Under the pieces are notes generated by a model. The model searched no databases. It saw nothing but the letters and a program-made list of their open reading frames with translations, and was not told where the DNA came from. From Pseudomonas sp. FP2196 (lineage in GTDB: Bacteria > Pseudomonadota > Gammaproteobacteria > Pseudomonadales > Pseudomonadaceae), in NCBI RefSeq assembly GCF_030687715.1, contig NZ_CP117445.1, positions 561,501-625,500 of the forward strand: a stretch of DNA of 64,000 bases, given 5' to 3'. Shown here piece by piece: positions 1 through 10,684 of this stretch. Each line of letters starts with the position of its first letter. Within the stretch, counting starts at the first letter, position 1. The translations under genes were made by a program, and so were the position numbers.

Positions 1-2
1 AC

Positions 3-1970
<1,968 letters not shown>

Positions 1971-2004
1971 TCTGACCTGAAAGGGTGGGGCTTGCACTGG
2001 CCCC

Positions 2005-2174
2005 ATCGCCAGCAGGCTGGCTCCCACACTGGATTTGTGAACACCTCTCCCTGTAGGAACTGCCGCAGGCTGCGATCTTTTGATTTTGTTTTGAAGATCA
2101 ACAGATCGCAGCCTGCGGCAGCTCCTACAGAGGAGGGGGCGCACGTTCTGTGTGGCAGCCAGCCTGCTGGCGAT
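2005..2174. repeat. nested REP-type inverted repeats between thiC and cytX
   Basis: Two palindromes are nested. The outer arms, 2005-2029 and 2150-2174, are 25-base inverted copies with a single mismatch. The inner pair, 2051-2130, is the common 'CTGTAGGA...GCTGCGATC' element of this chromosome facing its inverted partner. Neither contains a coding signal. Such REP doublets occur between genes in fluorescent pseudomonads and can form hairpins in RNA or single-stranded DNA. Confidence 0.9.
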
Positions 2175-2216
2175 AGCGATCAACACAACAACAAATGTCC
2201 CTCTGAGATAACACCC

Positions 2217-3509
2217 TTGAGCATTCAACCCAGTACCTACTCCCCCGATCTCGCCGTGCCCGCCGACAAGCGTGTGTTCGGCGGTCGCGATCTGTTTTCC
2301 CTGTGGTTCTCCCTCGGCATTGGCCTGATGGTCTTGCAGACCGGCGCGTTGCTCGCGCCGGGTCTCGGCTTGTCGGGTTCGCTGCTGGCGATTTTCCTCG
2401 GCACGCTGGTCGGCGTTCTGCTGCTGGCCGCCGTCGGCGTGATCGGCAGCGATACCGGCCTGTCGTCGATGGCCGCGCTCAAACTCAGCCTCGGCAGCAA
2501 AGGCGCAAGCCTGCCGGCGCTGCTCAATCTGCTGCAACTGATCGGTTGGGGCTCCTTCGAAATCATCGTCATGCGCGACGCCGCCAGCCTGCTGGGCACT
2601 CGCGCGTTCAGCGAAGGTTCGCTGTGGTCGAACCCGGTGTTATGGACGCTGTTCTTCGGCGCGCTGGCCACCTTGCTCGCTGTTAGCGGGCCGCTGACGT
2701 TCGTCCGGCAGATCCTGCGCAAGTGGGGCATCTGGCTGCTGTTGGCGGCTTGCCTCTGGCTCACCTGGAACCTGTTCGCCAAGGCTGATCTGGCGACACT
2801 CTGGTCGCGTGCCGGTGATGGTTCGATGCCGTTTGCCGTGGGCTTCGACATCGCTATCGCGATGCCGCTGTCGTGGCTGCCGCTGATTGCCGACTACTCG
2901 CGATTCGGCAAACGGGCGAAGAATGTGTTCGGCGGTACTGCTGTGGGGTTCTTCATCGGCAACTTCTGGCTGATGAGCCTTGGCGTGGCGTACACCCTGG
3001 CGTTCGCGCCGAGCGGTGAAGTCAATGCGCTGCTTCTGGCCCTGGCCGGTGCCGGTCTGGGGATTCCGCTGCTGCTGATTCTGCTGGACGAGTCGGAAAA
3101 CGCCTTCGCCGACATTCACTCGGCAGCGGTTTCCAGCGGGATTCTGTTGCGCTTGAAAGTCGAGCATCTGGCCTTGGCCATCGGCGTGATCTGCACACTG
3201 ATCGCCCTGCTGGCGCCGTTGGCGCAATACCAGAATTTCCTGCTACTGATCGGTTCGGTGTTTGCGCCGCTGTTCGGCGTGGTGCTGGTGGATCACTTTA
3301 TTCTGCGTAAACGCAGTGGTCAGGTCGCATCAGCCGCATTGCGCTGGCCGGCACTGTTGGCCTGGCTGGGTGGGGTCAGCACCTATCACTTGCTGGCGAA
3401 TCTGTATCCGGATGTCGGCGCGACCCTGCCGGCACTGGCGCTGGCAGGGCTGCTGCAACTACTGCTCGGTCGGGCCTTCAGTTACGGCCGGGAAACAGCT
3501 CGGGCTTGA
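2217..3509 (+). CDS. cytX: putative hydroxymethylpyrimidine transporter CytX (NCS1 family)
   Basis: Inner-membrane permease of the nucleobase:cation symporter-1 family, 430 aa, about twelve hydrophobic segments. CytX proteins are proposed to import the thiamin pyrimidine precursor, which fits the position directly after thiC. The start is a TTG at 2217 giving MSIQPSTYSPDLAVPADKRV; further upstream the frame runs through the REP palindromes and has no protein-like sequence. The upstream GAGA is only a weak ribosome binding site, so the start is less certain than the identity. The 3' end overlaps the opposite-strand lipoprotein gene by 32 bases. Substrate is inferred from family and context. 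Confidence 0.85.
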   Translation: MSIQPSTYSPDLAVPADKRVFGGRDLFSLWFSLGIGLMVLQTGALLAPGLGLSGSLLAIFLGTLVGVLLLAAVGVIGSDTGLSSMAALKLSLGSKGASLPALLNLLQLIGWGSFEIIVMRDAASLLGTRAFSEGSLWSNPVLWTLFFGALATLLAVSGPLTFVRQILRKWGIWLLLAACLWLTWNLFAKADLATLWSRAGDGSMPFAVGFDIAIAMPLSWLPLIADYSRFGKRAKNVFGGTAVGFFIGNFWLMSLGVAYTLAFAPSGEVNALLLALAGAGLGIPLLLILLDESENAFADIHSAAVSSGILLRLKVEHLALAIGVICTLIALLAPLAQYQNFLLLIGSVFAPLFGVVLVDHFILRKRSGQVASAALRWPALLAWLGGVSTYHLLANLYPDVGATLPALALAGLLQLLLGRAFSYGRETARA

Positions 3510-4224
3510 GAATCCCGTTCAGACGCGGGTAAGGGATCTTCAGTTCGACGTGGCCCAGCGCGTAAGGCGCGATGGTGCTCACGTCGTACTTGAGGATCAC
3601 CGCACCATAGGTCAGCGCCACGTTCGGGGTTTTCTTGAACGGCCAGCTCGAAACGAACTCCGCTTCCTGATCGAGCTTGGTGCTGATCAACCAACTGTTA
3701 TGCGCAACCTGCGCAGCCTTCCAGAATGCGTCTTCCTGACCCGGCATCAACATGTCCGACAGGTTCAGCGCTTTATGCTGCTGGCGCGAATAGTTGATGA
3801 AGCCGCGACCCGGTGTTCCGTGGGCACCGCCGGTGTCGAGGTAGCTCGACAGCTCGATGATCACCAAGCCGTCATGCTGCTCGCGTACTTTGGCTTGCAG
3901 ATAGCTGCTGTTGCGCGGGCCAGCATTGGCCAGGAATTGATCGCGATAAGCCGCCAGGGTCGGCGCCACGGGTGCGTTCGCCTCGGTACGGGTCATCTGC
4001 AGCAGGCGTTTTTCGATGATGCCGTCCAGAGCAGGTTCTGCCGGGAAGCGCAGGGTGTCGATGTTCACCAATGGGCAGTCAGGGTTGGAGCAGCCGGGTT
4101 TCAGCTGTTCCGACGCATCGCGGGTGGATTCCAGCGGCGTACGGTAGTTGGGCTGGAACAGGCTCGCACACGCGCCCAGGGTCAGGGCGATGGCGGCCAC
4201 GGAGGCAATTTTGAAAAGCGACAT
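3478..4224 (-). CDS. RsiV-like (DUF3298-type) lipoprotein
   Basis: Predicted lipoprotein of 248 aa. The N-terminus MSLFKIASVAAIALTLGAC is a lipoprotein signal with lipobox L-G-A-C19. The mature part contains the 'YLDTGGAHGTPG' and 'LNLSDML' patterns typical of the DUF3298/RsiV fold, a periplasmic domain of unknown function that in one family (RsiV) binds lysozyme. The start at 4224 is preferred to the longer frame from 4254 because AGAAAGGA precedes it and the signal peptide begins there. Convergent with cytX, overlapping it by 32 bases. No function can be given beyond envelope location. Confidence 0.78.
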   Translation of the reverse strand: MSLFKIASVAAIALTLGACASLFQPNYRTPLESTRDASEQLKPGCSNPDCPLVNIDTLRFPAEPALDGIIEKRLLQMTRTEANAPVAPTLAAYRDQFLANAGPRNSSYLQAKVREQHDGLVIIELSSYLDTGGAHGTPGRGFINYSRQQHKALNLSDMLMPGQEDAFWKAAQVAHNSWLISTKLDQEAEFVSSWPFKKTPNVALTYGAVILKYDVSTIAPYALGHVELKIPYPRLNGILKPELFPGRN

Positions 4225-4450
4225 GGGCGTCCTTTCTGAAACAGGGGAAGGCAAAAAGTTACCGCTTCGACTCTCAACGAGGCAGTCAGTTCGCCACTAA
4301 GCTAATTAGAGTGGGTTTCGCCGCCACCGTCCATCCCGCTGACGGTAAAGGGGCTGCATCAATCGGTGCGGGCGCGTTAGGATGGCGCGAAGTCGAGGTT
4401 CAAGCAGCAAAAAGGAACCTCGTAACGGATTTGCAGTAAAGAGGATGCTC

Positions 4451-5068
4451 ATGACTGATTTTGCCAACGCCATTCCGACCGCCGTGGATATCGTGCGGCG
4501 CGAAAAATGCTACGAGGGTTTTTACAAACTCGATCGCGTGCACCTGCGCCATGAGTTGTTCGCCGGCGGCATGAGCCGTGAGATCAACCGTGAAATCTTT
4601 GTGCGTCACGATGCCGTGTGCGTGCTGCCCTACGATCCGCAGCGCGACGAGGTGGTGTTGATCGAGCAGTTTCGCGTCGGCGCCATGGGCAAGGCCGACA
4701 ATCCCTGGCTGGTCGAACTGGTCGCCGGTCTGATCGACAAGGACGAAGAGCCGGAAGAAGTTGCTCACCGCGAGGCGCAGGAGGAAGCTGGGCTGGACAT
4801 CAAGGCCCTGTGGCCGATGACCAAGTATTTCCCTTCGCCGGGCGGCAGCAACGAGTTCGTGCATTTGTATCTGGGGCGTTGCAGCACTGATGGCGTCGGC
4901 GGCCTGCATGGGTTAGAGGAAGAGGCCGAAGATATCCGCGTCACGGTCTGGGCGTTCGAAGATGCCCTGCAAGCCGTACGCGACGGACGCATTGCCAACG
5001 CGGCGAGCATCATCGCTTTGCAGTGGCTGGCGCTAAACCGCGCCGAAGTGAGGGGGTTATGGTCGTAA
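4451..5068 (+). CDS. nudF: ADP-ribose pyrophosphatase (Nudix hydrolase)
   Basis: Hydrolyses ADP-ribose to AMP and ribose 5-phosphate; cytosolic, 205 aa. The Nudix box G-x5-E-x7-REAQEEAG-x-D is visible near residues 94-116, followed by the 'SPGGSNEFVHLYL' stretch typical of ADP-ribose-specific members. Start ATG 4451 with GAGG at 4441-4444; an upstream in-frame ATG at 4382 gives a non-conserved basic leader and is rejected. First gene of a conserved series (nudF-yqiB-cpdA-yqiA-parE, the same order as in E. coli). It overlaps yqiB by 10 bases, suggesting translational coupling. Confidence 0.93.
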   Translation: MTDFANAIPTAVDIVRREKCYEGFYKLDRVHLRHELFAGGMSREINREIFVRHDAVCVLPYDPQRDEVVLIEQFRVGAMGKADNPWLVELVAGLIDKDEEPEEVAHREAQEEAGLDIKALWPMTKYFPSPGGSNEFVHLYLGRCSTDGVGGLHGLEEEAEDIRVTVWAFEDALQAVRDGRIANAASIIALQWLALNRAEVRGLWS

Positions 5069-5511
5069 ACAAGCTGCGCGATCGTTATCGAGTCGACCTC
5101 GCGGGGCTGCAAGCCGCCTGCGAGGCCAACTACGCGCGCCTGATGCGACTGTTGCCGGACATGCGCAACGAACCCGAGGCGCGGCGCATCGCCGTGACCC
5201 AGGGCGAGCAGATGCTCGGCGTGCTGGCCCTCGAAGTGCTGCAGACCTGTCCTTACACCACGACGTTGCAGGTGCGTCAGGAACATAGCCTGCCATGGCT
5301 GCCGGTGCCGCAACTGGAGGTGCAGGTCTATCACGACGCACGCATGGCCGAGGTGATCAGCGCCGAACATGCACGACGCTTTCGCGGCATCTATCCTTAC
5401 CCGAACGCCGCGATGCATCAGCCCGATGAAAAGGCTCAGCTCAATCTGTTCCTGGGGGAATGGCTGAGTCATTGTCTGGCGCTGGGGCACGAGTACGAAG
5501 TCGTACGCTAG
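5059..5511 (+). CDS. yqiB: DUF1249 family protein YqiB
   Basis: Cytosolic protein of 150 aa and unknown function, matching E. coli YqiB in length and operon position. It has no membrane segment or recognisable catalytic motif; the conserved stretch 'QLEVQVYHDARMAEV' and the closing 'AQLNLFLGEWLSHCL' support the family call. ATG 5059 is preceded by AGGGGG and overlaps the end of nudF. Its constant association with nudF and cpdA suggests a role near nucleotide signalling, but this is inference only. Confidence 0.85.
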   Translation: MVVNKLRDRYRVDLAGLQAACEANYARLMRLLPDMRNEPEARRIAVTQGEQMLGVLALEVLQTCPYTTTLQVRQEHSLPWLPVPQLEVQVYHDARMAEVISAEHARRFRGIYPYPNAAMHQPDEKAQLNLFLGEWLSHCLALGHEYEVVR

Positions 5512-5610
5512 TTGTGAACTGCGTCCGGTTCCTCGGTTTCCCCTTTCAGTGATCCCCCAGCATAATTGCGGCACTTGACCGATTCCGTGCTTTTGCCTTG
5601 GGAGAACGCC

Positions 5611-6426
5611 TTGCCGAGCGTATCCACGTTGACCCCCGCCGACCCGGCGCTGCTGGTGCAGTTGTCCGACAGCCATCTGTTCGCTGAAGCGGACGGCACG
5701 TTGCTGGGTATGAATACTCGCGAGAGCTTGCAGAAGGTCATCGAGTTGGTGCTGGCGCAGCAGCCGCAGATTGATCTGGTGCTGGCCACCGGCGATATCT
5801 CGCAGGACGGCACCCTCGAGTCGTATCAGCAGTTTCGTGAAATGAGCGGGCAGATCGATGCGCCAGCGCGCTGGATTCCCGGCAATCACGATGAACCGCA
5901 GATCATGTCGGTGGCGGCGGTGCAGAGTGCGTTGCTGGAATCGGTGGTCGATGTCGGCAACTGGCGCGTGACCTTGCTCGACTCGGCGGTGCCGGGCTCG
6001 GTGCCGGGGTATCTTCAAGACGATCAATTGCAACTGCTGGCCCGCTCGTTGAGCGAAGCGCCGGAGCGTCATCATCTGGTGTGCTTCCACCATCATCCGG
6101 TGCCGATTGGTTGCCCGTGGATGGAGCCGATCGGTTTGCGTAATCCCGAAGCCTTTTTCGAAGTGCTGGACCGTTTTCCACAGGCCCGTGCAGTGTTGTG
6201 GGGGCATGTGCATCAGGAAATTGATCGTGAGCGCAATGGCGTGCGGCTGATGGCCTCACCTTCGACCTGTATTCAGTTCGAGCCGGGCAGTGAAGACTTC
6301 AAGGTCGGCGAGCAGGCGCCGGGGTATCGCTGGTTGCGGTTGTTGCCGGATGGGCGGCTCGAAACCGGCGTCGAGCGCGTCACCGATTTCGAATTCATCG
6401 TCGATTACGGCTCCAACGGCTACTGA
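5611..6426 (+). CDS. cpdA: 3',5'-cyclic-AMP phosphodiesterase CpdA
   Basis: Hydrolyses cAMP to AMP and so tempers Vfr/Crp signalling; class III metallophosphoesterase, 271 aa. Metal-binding motifs appear in order: D-S-H (QLSDSHLF), G-D (ATGDISQDG), G-N-H (IPGNHDE), H-H-H (CFHHHPVP) and G-H-x-H (WGHVHQE). The start is TTG 5611 with GGGAG at 5600-5604. The longer frame from 5566 adds a non-conserved leader that includes this Shine-Dalgarno sequence and is rejected. A 99-base gap separates it from yqiB; yqiA follows after a REP element. Confidence 0.93.
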   Translation: MPSVSTLTPADPALLVQLSDSHLFAEADGTLLGMNTRESLQKVIELVLAQQPQIDLVLATGDISQDGTLESYQQFREMSGQIDAPARWIPGNHDEPQIMSVAAVQSALLESVVDVGNWRVTLLDSAVPGSVPGYLQDDQLQLLARSLSEAPERHHLVCFHHHPVPIGCPWMEPIGLRNPEAFFEVLDRFPQARAVLWGHVHQEIDRERNGVRLMASPSTCIQFEPGSEDFKVGEQAPGYRWLRLLPDGRLETGVERVTDFEFIVDYGSNGY

Positions 6427-6442
6427 AATTTACTGCCGAACC

Positions 6443-6522
6443 CTGTAGGAGCTGCCGAAGGCTGCGATCTTTTGATTTAAAAAACAGGATCAAAAGATCG
6501 CAGCCTTCGACAGCGCCTACAG
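6443..6522. repeat. REP-type inverted repeat (class A)
   Basis: Two facing copies of the 'CTGTAGGAGCTGCCG...GCTGCGATCTTTTGAT' unit form an 80-base hairpin-capable element between cpdA and yqiA. It matches the elements at 2051, 18967, 26231, 43108 and 49975. The arms differ at a few bases. Confidence 0.9.
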
Positions 6523-6609
6523 GATGCAGGCAGGCATCATTTGTATGGCCCATCCTGCCCTGACTCCCTGTAAACTCCGCTATCTTTCGCCGACACCCAG
6601 GGAGCTCAA

Positions 6610-7218
6610 ATGTCTGGTTCGATCCTCTATATCCACGGTTTCAACAGCGCCCCGGCCTCGAAAAAGGCTTGTCAGCTGGTCGCGGTGATGGAGCGGCTGG
6701 GCTTGAGCGATCAACTGCGTGTTCCCGCCCTGCATCACCATCCGCGCGAAGCCATCGGTCAGTTGGAGCAAGCGATTGCCGAACTGGGCGGGCCGCTGCT
6801 GGTGGGAAGCTCACTCGGCGGCTACTATGCGACTCACTTGGCCGAGCGCCATGGCCTCAAAGCCCTGCTGGTCAACCCGGCGGTCAGCCCGCACCGGATG
6901 TTCGACGGATACCTGGGCACGCAGAAAAACCTGTATACCGATGAAACCTGGGAATTGACCCACGACCACGTTGCGGCCCTGGCCGAACTGGAAGTGCCGG
7001 CGCCCCAGGATGCGCAGCGTTTTCAGGTCTGGTTGCAGACCGGCGATGAAACATTGGATTATCGCCTCGCCCAGCAGTATTACCGTGCTTGTGCCTTGCG
7101 CATCCAGGCCGGCGGCGACCACAGTTTCCAGGGTTTCGCCGGGCAATTGCCGGCGTTGCTGAGTTTTGCCGGCGTTGGCGCCGATTTGTATCAGGCAATC
7201 GATTTCACCGCACTGTGA
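6610..7218 (+). CDS. yqiA: YqiA-type alpha/beta-hydrolase (esterase)
   Basis: Small cytosolic alpha/beta-hydrolase of 202 aa. The nucleophile elbow G-S-S-L-G-G is near residue 70, the oxyanion region 'YIHGFNSAPAS' near the N-terminus, an acidic residue in 'LQTGDETLDY' and a C-terminal 'GGDHSFQGF' His complete a Ser-Asp-His triad. E. coli YqiA is an esterase acting on short acyl esters; the natural substrate is unknown. ATG 6610 follows AGGGAG. It sits immediately before parE, as in E. coli. Confidence 0.9.
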   Translation: MSGSILYIHGFNSAPASKKACQLVAVMERLGLSDQLRVPALHHHPREAIGQLEQAIAELGGPLLVGSSLGGYYATHLAERHGLKALLVNPAVSPHRMFDGYLGTQKNLYTDETWELTHDHVAALAELEVPAPQDAQRFQVWLQTGDETLDYRLAQQYYRACALRIQAGGDHSFQGFAGQLPALLSFAGVGADLYQAIDFTAL

Positions 7219-7259
7219 TGTCTTGCCCCTATTTCATGAATGACTGACGACGAGACCCT

Positions 7260-9167
7260 ATGGCCACTCCCAGCGCTAGCTCTTATAACGCCGACGCCAT
7301 CGAAGTCCTCTCGGGCCTCGACCCGGTGCGCAAACGCCCCGGCATGTACACCGACACCAGTCGGCCGAACCACCTCGCCCAGGAAGTCATCGACAACAGT
7401 GTCGACGAAGCCCTGGCCGGCCACGCCAAATCGGTGCAGGTCATCCTGCACGCCGACCATTCGCTGGAAGTCAGCGACGACGGCCGTGGCATGCCGGTCG
7501 ACATCCACCCGGAAGAGGGCGTGTCGGGCGTCGAGCTGATCCTCACCAAGCTCCATGCGGGCGGCAAGTTTTCCAACAAGAACTACCAGTTCTCCGGCGG
7601 TCTGCACGGGGTGGGTATTTCCGTGGTCAACGCCTTGTCGACCGAAGTCCGCGTGCGGGTAAAGCGCGACGGCAACGAATACCAGATGACCTTCAACGAC
7701 GGCTTCAAGGCCTCTGAACTGGAAATCGTCGGTACTGTCGGCAAGCGCAACACCGGCACCAGCGTGTATTTTGCGCCGGATCCGAAGTATTTCGATTCAC
7801 CAAAATTCTCCATCAGCCGTCTCAAGCACGTGCTCAAAGCCAAGGCTGTGCTGTGCCCGGGGCTGCTGGTCAGTTTCGAAGACAAAGGCACTGGCGAGAA
7901 GGTCGAGTGGCATTACGAAGACGGCCTGCGTTCCTATCTCGTCGACGCGGTCAGCGAATTCGAGCGTCTGCCGAACGAGCCGTTCTGCGGTGCTTTCGCC
8001 GGCAATAAAGAAGCGGTCGACTGGGCGCTGCTGTGGCTGCCGGAAGGTGGCGACGCGGTGCAGGAAAGCTACGTCAACCTGATCCCGACGGCGCAGGGCG
8101 GTACTCACGTCAACGGTCTGCGTCAGGGCTTGCTCGACGCCATGCGCGAGTTCTGCGAATTCCGCAGCCTGCTGCCGCGCGGTGTGAAGCTGGCGCCGGA
8201 AGACGTCTGGGAACGCATCGCCTTCGTCTTGTCGATGAAAATGCAGGAACCGCAATTCTCCGGCCAGACCAAGGAGCGTCTGTCATCTCGCGAAGCGGCG
8301 GCGTTCGTTTCCGGCGTGGTCAAGGACGCGTTCAGCCTGTGGCTCAACGCCAACCCGGAAACCGGTCTGGCGCTGGCGGAACTGGCGATCAACAATGCCG
8401 GCCGTCGTCTCAAGGCAAGCAAGAAAGTCGAGCGCAAGCGCGTCACCCAGGGGCCGGCTCTGCCGGGCAAACTGGCTGACTGCGCCGGGCAGGACCCGAT
8501 GCGCTCCGAACTGTTTCTGGTCGAAGGTGATTCCGCCGGCGGTTCCGCCAAGCAAGCGCGGGACAAAGAGTTCCAGGCGATCCTGCCGTTGCGCGGCAAG
8601 ATCCTCAATACCTGGGAAGTCGACGGCAGCGAAGTGCTCGCCAGCCAGGAAGTTCACAACATTGCCGTGGCTATCGGTGTCGATCCGGGCGCGGCAGACA
8701 TGAGCCAGCTGCGCTACGGCAAGATCTGCATCCTCGCCGACGCCGACTCCGACGGTCTGCACATTGCCACGCTGCTCTGCGCCTTGTTCGTCCAGCATTT
8801 CCGTCCGCTGGTGGATGCCGGCCATGTGTACGTCGCGATGCCGCCGCTGTACCGCATCGACCTTGGCAAAGAGATCTACTACGCCCTCGACGAAGCCGAA
8901 CGGGACGGGATTCTCGACCGTCTGGTGGCCGAGAAGAAACGCGGCAAACCACAGGTCACCCGATTCAAAGGTCTGGGTGAAATGAACCCGCCGCAGCTGC
9001 GTGAAACCACCATGGACCCGAACACCCGGCGTCTGGTGCAACTGACGCTGGGCGAGGACTTCGCCGAAACCTCGGAAATGATGGACATGCTGCTGGCGAA
9101 GAAACGCGCCGGTGACCGCAAGACCTGGCTCGAATCCAAAGGCAACCTCGCCGAGGTGCTGGCCTGA
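7260..9167 (+). CDS. parE: DNA topoisomerase IV subunit B
   Basis: ATPase subunit of topoisomerase IV, which decatenates replicated chromosomes with ParC; 635 aa, usual length. GHKL ATPase motifs are EVIDNSVDEA, DDGRGMP and GGLHGVGISVVNAL; the TOPRIM metal site appears as EGDSAGGSA and DADSDG; the C-terminal 'RFKGLGEMNPPQLRETTM' is characteristic. The start at ATG 7260 is followed by the family-typical YNADAIEVLSGLDPVRKRPG. The stop overlaps the next start (TGATG), so translation of the downstream gene is probably coupled. Confidence 0.97.
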   Translation: MATPSASSYNADAIEVLSGLDPVRKRPGMYTDTSRPNHLAQEVIDNSVDEALAGHAKSVQVILHADHSLEVSDDGRGMPVDIHPEEGVSGVELILTKLHAGGKFSNKNYQFSGGLHGVGISVVNALSTEVRVRVKRDGNEYQMTFNDGFKASELEIVGTVGKRNTGTSVYFAPDPKYFDSPKFSISRLKHVLKAKAVLCPGLLVSFEDKGTGEKVEWHYEDGLRSYLVDAVSEFERLPNEPFCGAFAGNKEAVDWALLWLPEGGDAVQESYVNLIPTAQGGTHVNGLRQGLLDAMREFCEFRSLLPRGVKLAPEDVWERIAFVLSMKMQEPQFSGQTKERLSSREAAAFVSGVVKDAFSLWLNANPETGLALAELAINNAGRRLKASKKVERKRVTQGPALPGKLADCAGQDPMRSELFLVEGDSAGGSAKQARDKEFQAILPLRGKILNTWEVDGSEVLASQEVHNIAVAIGVDPGAADMSQLRYGKICILADADSDGLHIATLLCALFVQHFRPLVDAGHVYVAMPPLYRIDLGKEIYYALDEAERDGILDRLVAEKKRGKPQVTRFKGLGEMNPPQLRETTMDPNTRRLVQLTLGEDFAETSEMMDMLLAKKRAGDRKTWLESKGNLAEVLA

Positions 9168-10156
9168 TGCGGTTTGGCTGGGCCTTGGCGGGTGTGTTAC
9201 TGCTGAGTTCGATGACCGTATTGGCAGAGCCTGCGCCGGAGCTGCGGGTGCTGTCAGAGCATCCGGTCGACGGCATGCGCGGCGGCAACCTCTCGGGGCT
9301 GGCCTTGTGCGGCACCGAACTGTGGACGGTGTCGGATCGCGATGACGATCAGATCTACCGGCTCAACACTGCTGATCAGGTCTGGCAGGCCGAGGCCGTG
9401 CATATCGAAGTCCCGAAAGTGCCCGACAGCGGCTTGCCGTGGGGCCTGAGTTCGCGCACTTGGGCCGCCTCTTTTATTCGTGGTGGCGATCTCGATTTCG
9501 AAGGGATCAGCTGCGACAGCGTCGGCAATCGCTACATCGTCAGCGAAGGTCATGCGGCGGTACTGCAGGTGCCCATCCTCGGCCCGGCCAACTGGCTGAG
9601 GATCTCGCCGATGATGGTTCGCGAAGCGCGGGCCAGCGGCATGCTTCTGCATTTCAATGCGATATTCGAAGGCCTGGCGATCAACCCCGCGGGCGATCAG
9701 ATGTGGCTGGCCGCCGAACGGCAAAGCCGTGGCTTGCTGCTGATCAAGCGCCAGCAGACAGTATGGGATTGCGACGGTCGCTGCGTGCTGCTCAGTGAGG
9801 GCGGCAAGGAGATGCAGCCATCGCAGTTCCCCAGGGCCAAAGCAGTCAATCGGGATTTTTCCGACATTGCGTTGTTCAACGGCAAACTGTTTACCCTGGA
9901 ACGTAACGCTTTCCAGATTTGTCGCCGTGATGCGCAGACAGCCAAGGTCGAGCGTTGCTGGTCGTATGCCGCCGAACTGTTGCAGGCAAACCGCCGTTAC
10001 GCGCAGAACTACGGGCTGGAAGAGGCGCTGATCATTGATGCTCAAGGTGCATGGATCGGCGTCGACAATAATTTCGGTCCGCGTGCCGACGGTGAGGCCC
10101 GACCGATCGTCTGGCGCTTCGCTGCCCCTGACGGTGGCTGGAGCGCCAAGCCGTGA
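9167..10156 (+). CDS. secreted esterase-like activity of phytase family protein
   Basis: Predicted periplasmic protein of 329 aa with a signal peptide (MRFGWALAGVLLLSSMTVLA, cleavage after Ala). The mature part resembles the phytase-like beta-propeller family: 'GNLSGLALCGTELWTVSDRDDDQIY' early and 'DLDFEGISCD' near residue 110 are its usual signatures. The substrate is unknown and 'phytase' should not be read as proven. Its start overlaps the parE stop by one base and its end overlaps the next start by four, so parE, this gene, the aspartic protease and parC look like one transcript. Confidence 0.8.
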   Translation: MRFGWALAGVLLLSSMTVLAEPAPELRVLSEHPVDGMRGGNLSGLALCGTELWTVSDRDDDQIYRLNTADQVWQAEAVHIEVPKVPDSGLPWGLSSRTWAASFIRGGDLDFEGISCDSVGNRYIVSEGHAAVLQVPILGPANWLRISPMMVREARASGMLLHFNAIFEGLAINPAGDQMWLAAERQSRGLLLIKRQQTVWDCDGRCVLLSEGGKEMQPSQFPRAKAVNRDFSDIALFNGKLFTLERNAFQICRRDAQTAKVERCWSYAAELLQANRRYAQNYGLEEALIIDAQGAWIGVDNNFGPRADGEARPIVWRFAAPDGGWSAKP

Positions 10157-10677
10157 GCCAGCAACCACCGGGCAAACGCGCCGGTCGGGTGCTGATGATT
10201 CTTGCCTGGTGCGCAGCGCTGTTCCTGGCCACACGGTTTTTCGGCCAGTGGGAACAACGCCAGCAGAATCCGAACGTCGTCGTGAGTTCGGAGCAGGGTG
10301 AAGGCTTTATTGAAGTGAAGCTGGCAAGCAATGCCCAAGGGCATTTTGTCGCCAGCGGCCAGATCAACGGTGAGCCGGTGGAGTTCATGCTCGACACCGG
10401 CGCGACCGATGTGGCGATTCCGGCGGATCTGGCCAAACGCTTGAAACTGGAAGAAGGTTTCGGTGTGACCCTGAGCACGGCCAATGGCCTGAGCCAGGGC
10501 TATCGGACAAAAATTGCCCGCCTGCAACTGGGCGACATCGTGCTGCGGGATGTTCGCGCACTGGTGGCGCCGGGGCTGCATGGCGATCAGGTGCTGCTCG
10601 GTATGAGCGCCCTGAACAAACTTGAATTTACTCAGCGCGGTGGCACCATGCTGCTGCGCCAGACAACGAACCGATGA
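10153..10677 (+). CDS. membrane-anchored retropepsin-like aspartic protease (TIGR02281 type)
   Basis: Protein of 174 aa with one N-terminal membrane anchor ([18 protein letters not shown]), followed by a clan AA retropepsin-like domain. The active-site motif D-T-G-A is in '[17 protein letters not shown]', with a hydrophobic flap region and a closing '[12 protein letters not shown]' typical of these single-domain proteases, which would act as dimers. It starts at GTG 10153, overlapping the previous stop. The substrate is unknown; the domain probably faces the periplasm. Confidence 0.85.
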   Translation: MSQQPPGKRAGRVLMILAWCAALFLATRFFGQWEQRQQNPNVVVSSEQGEGFIEVKLASNAQGHFVASGQINGEPVEFMLDTGATDVAIPADLAKRLKLEEGFGVTLSTANGLSQGYRTKIARLQLGDIVLRDVRALVAPGLHGDQVLLGMSALNKLEFTQRGGTMLLRQTTNR

Positions 10678-10684
10678 GGCCTGC

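Noticed and set aside
2201..2222. CTGAGATAACACCCTTGA just at the cytX start resembles part of the TPP riboswitch (CTGAGA...ACCC...TTGA).
   Set aside because: The partner half (GAACCTGATCTGG...AGGGA) and the 5' GGGGTGC arm are absent and the coding start lies inside it; probably chance or a decayed remnant.
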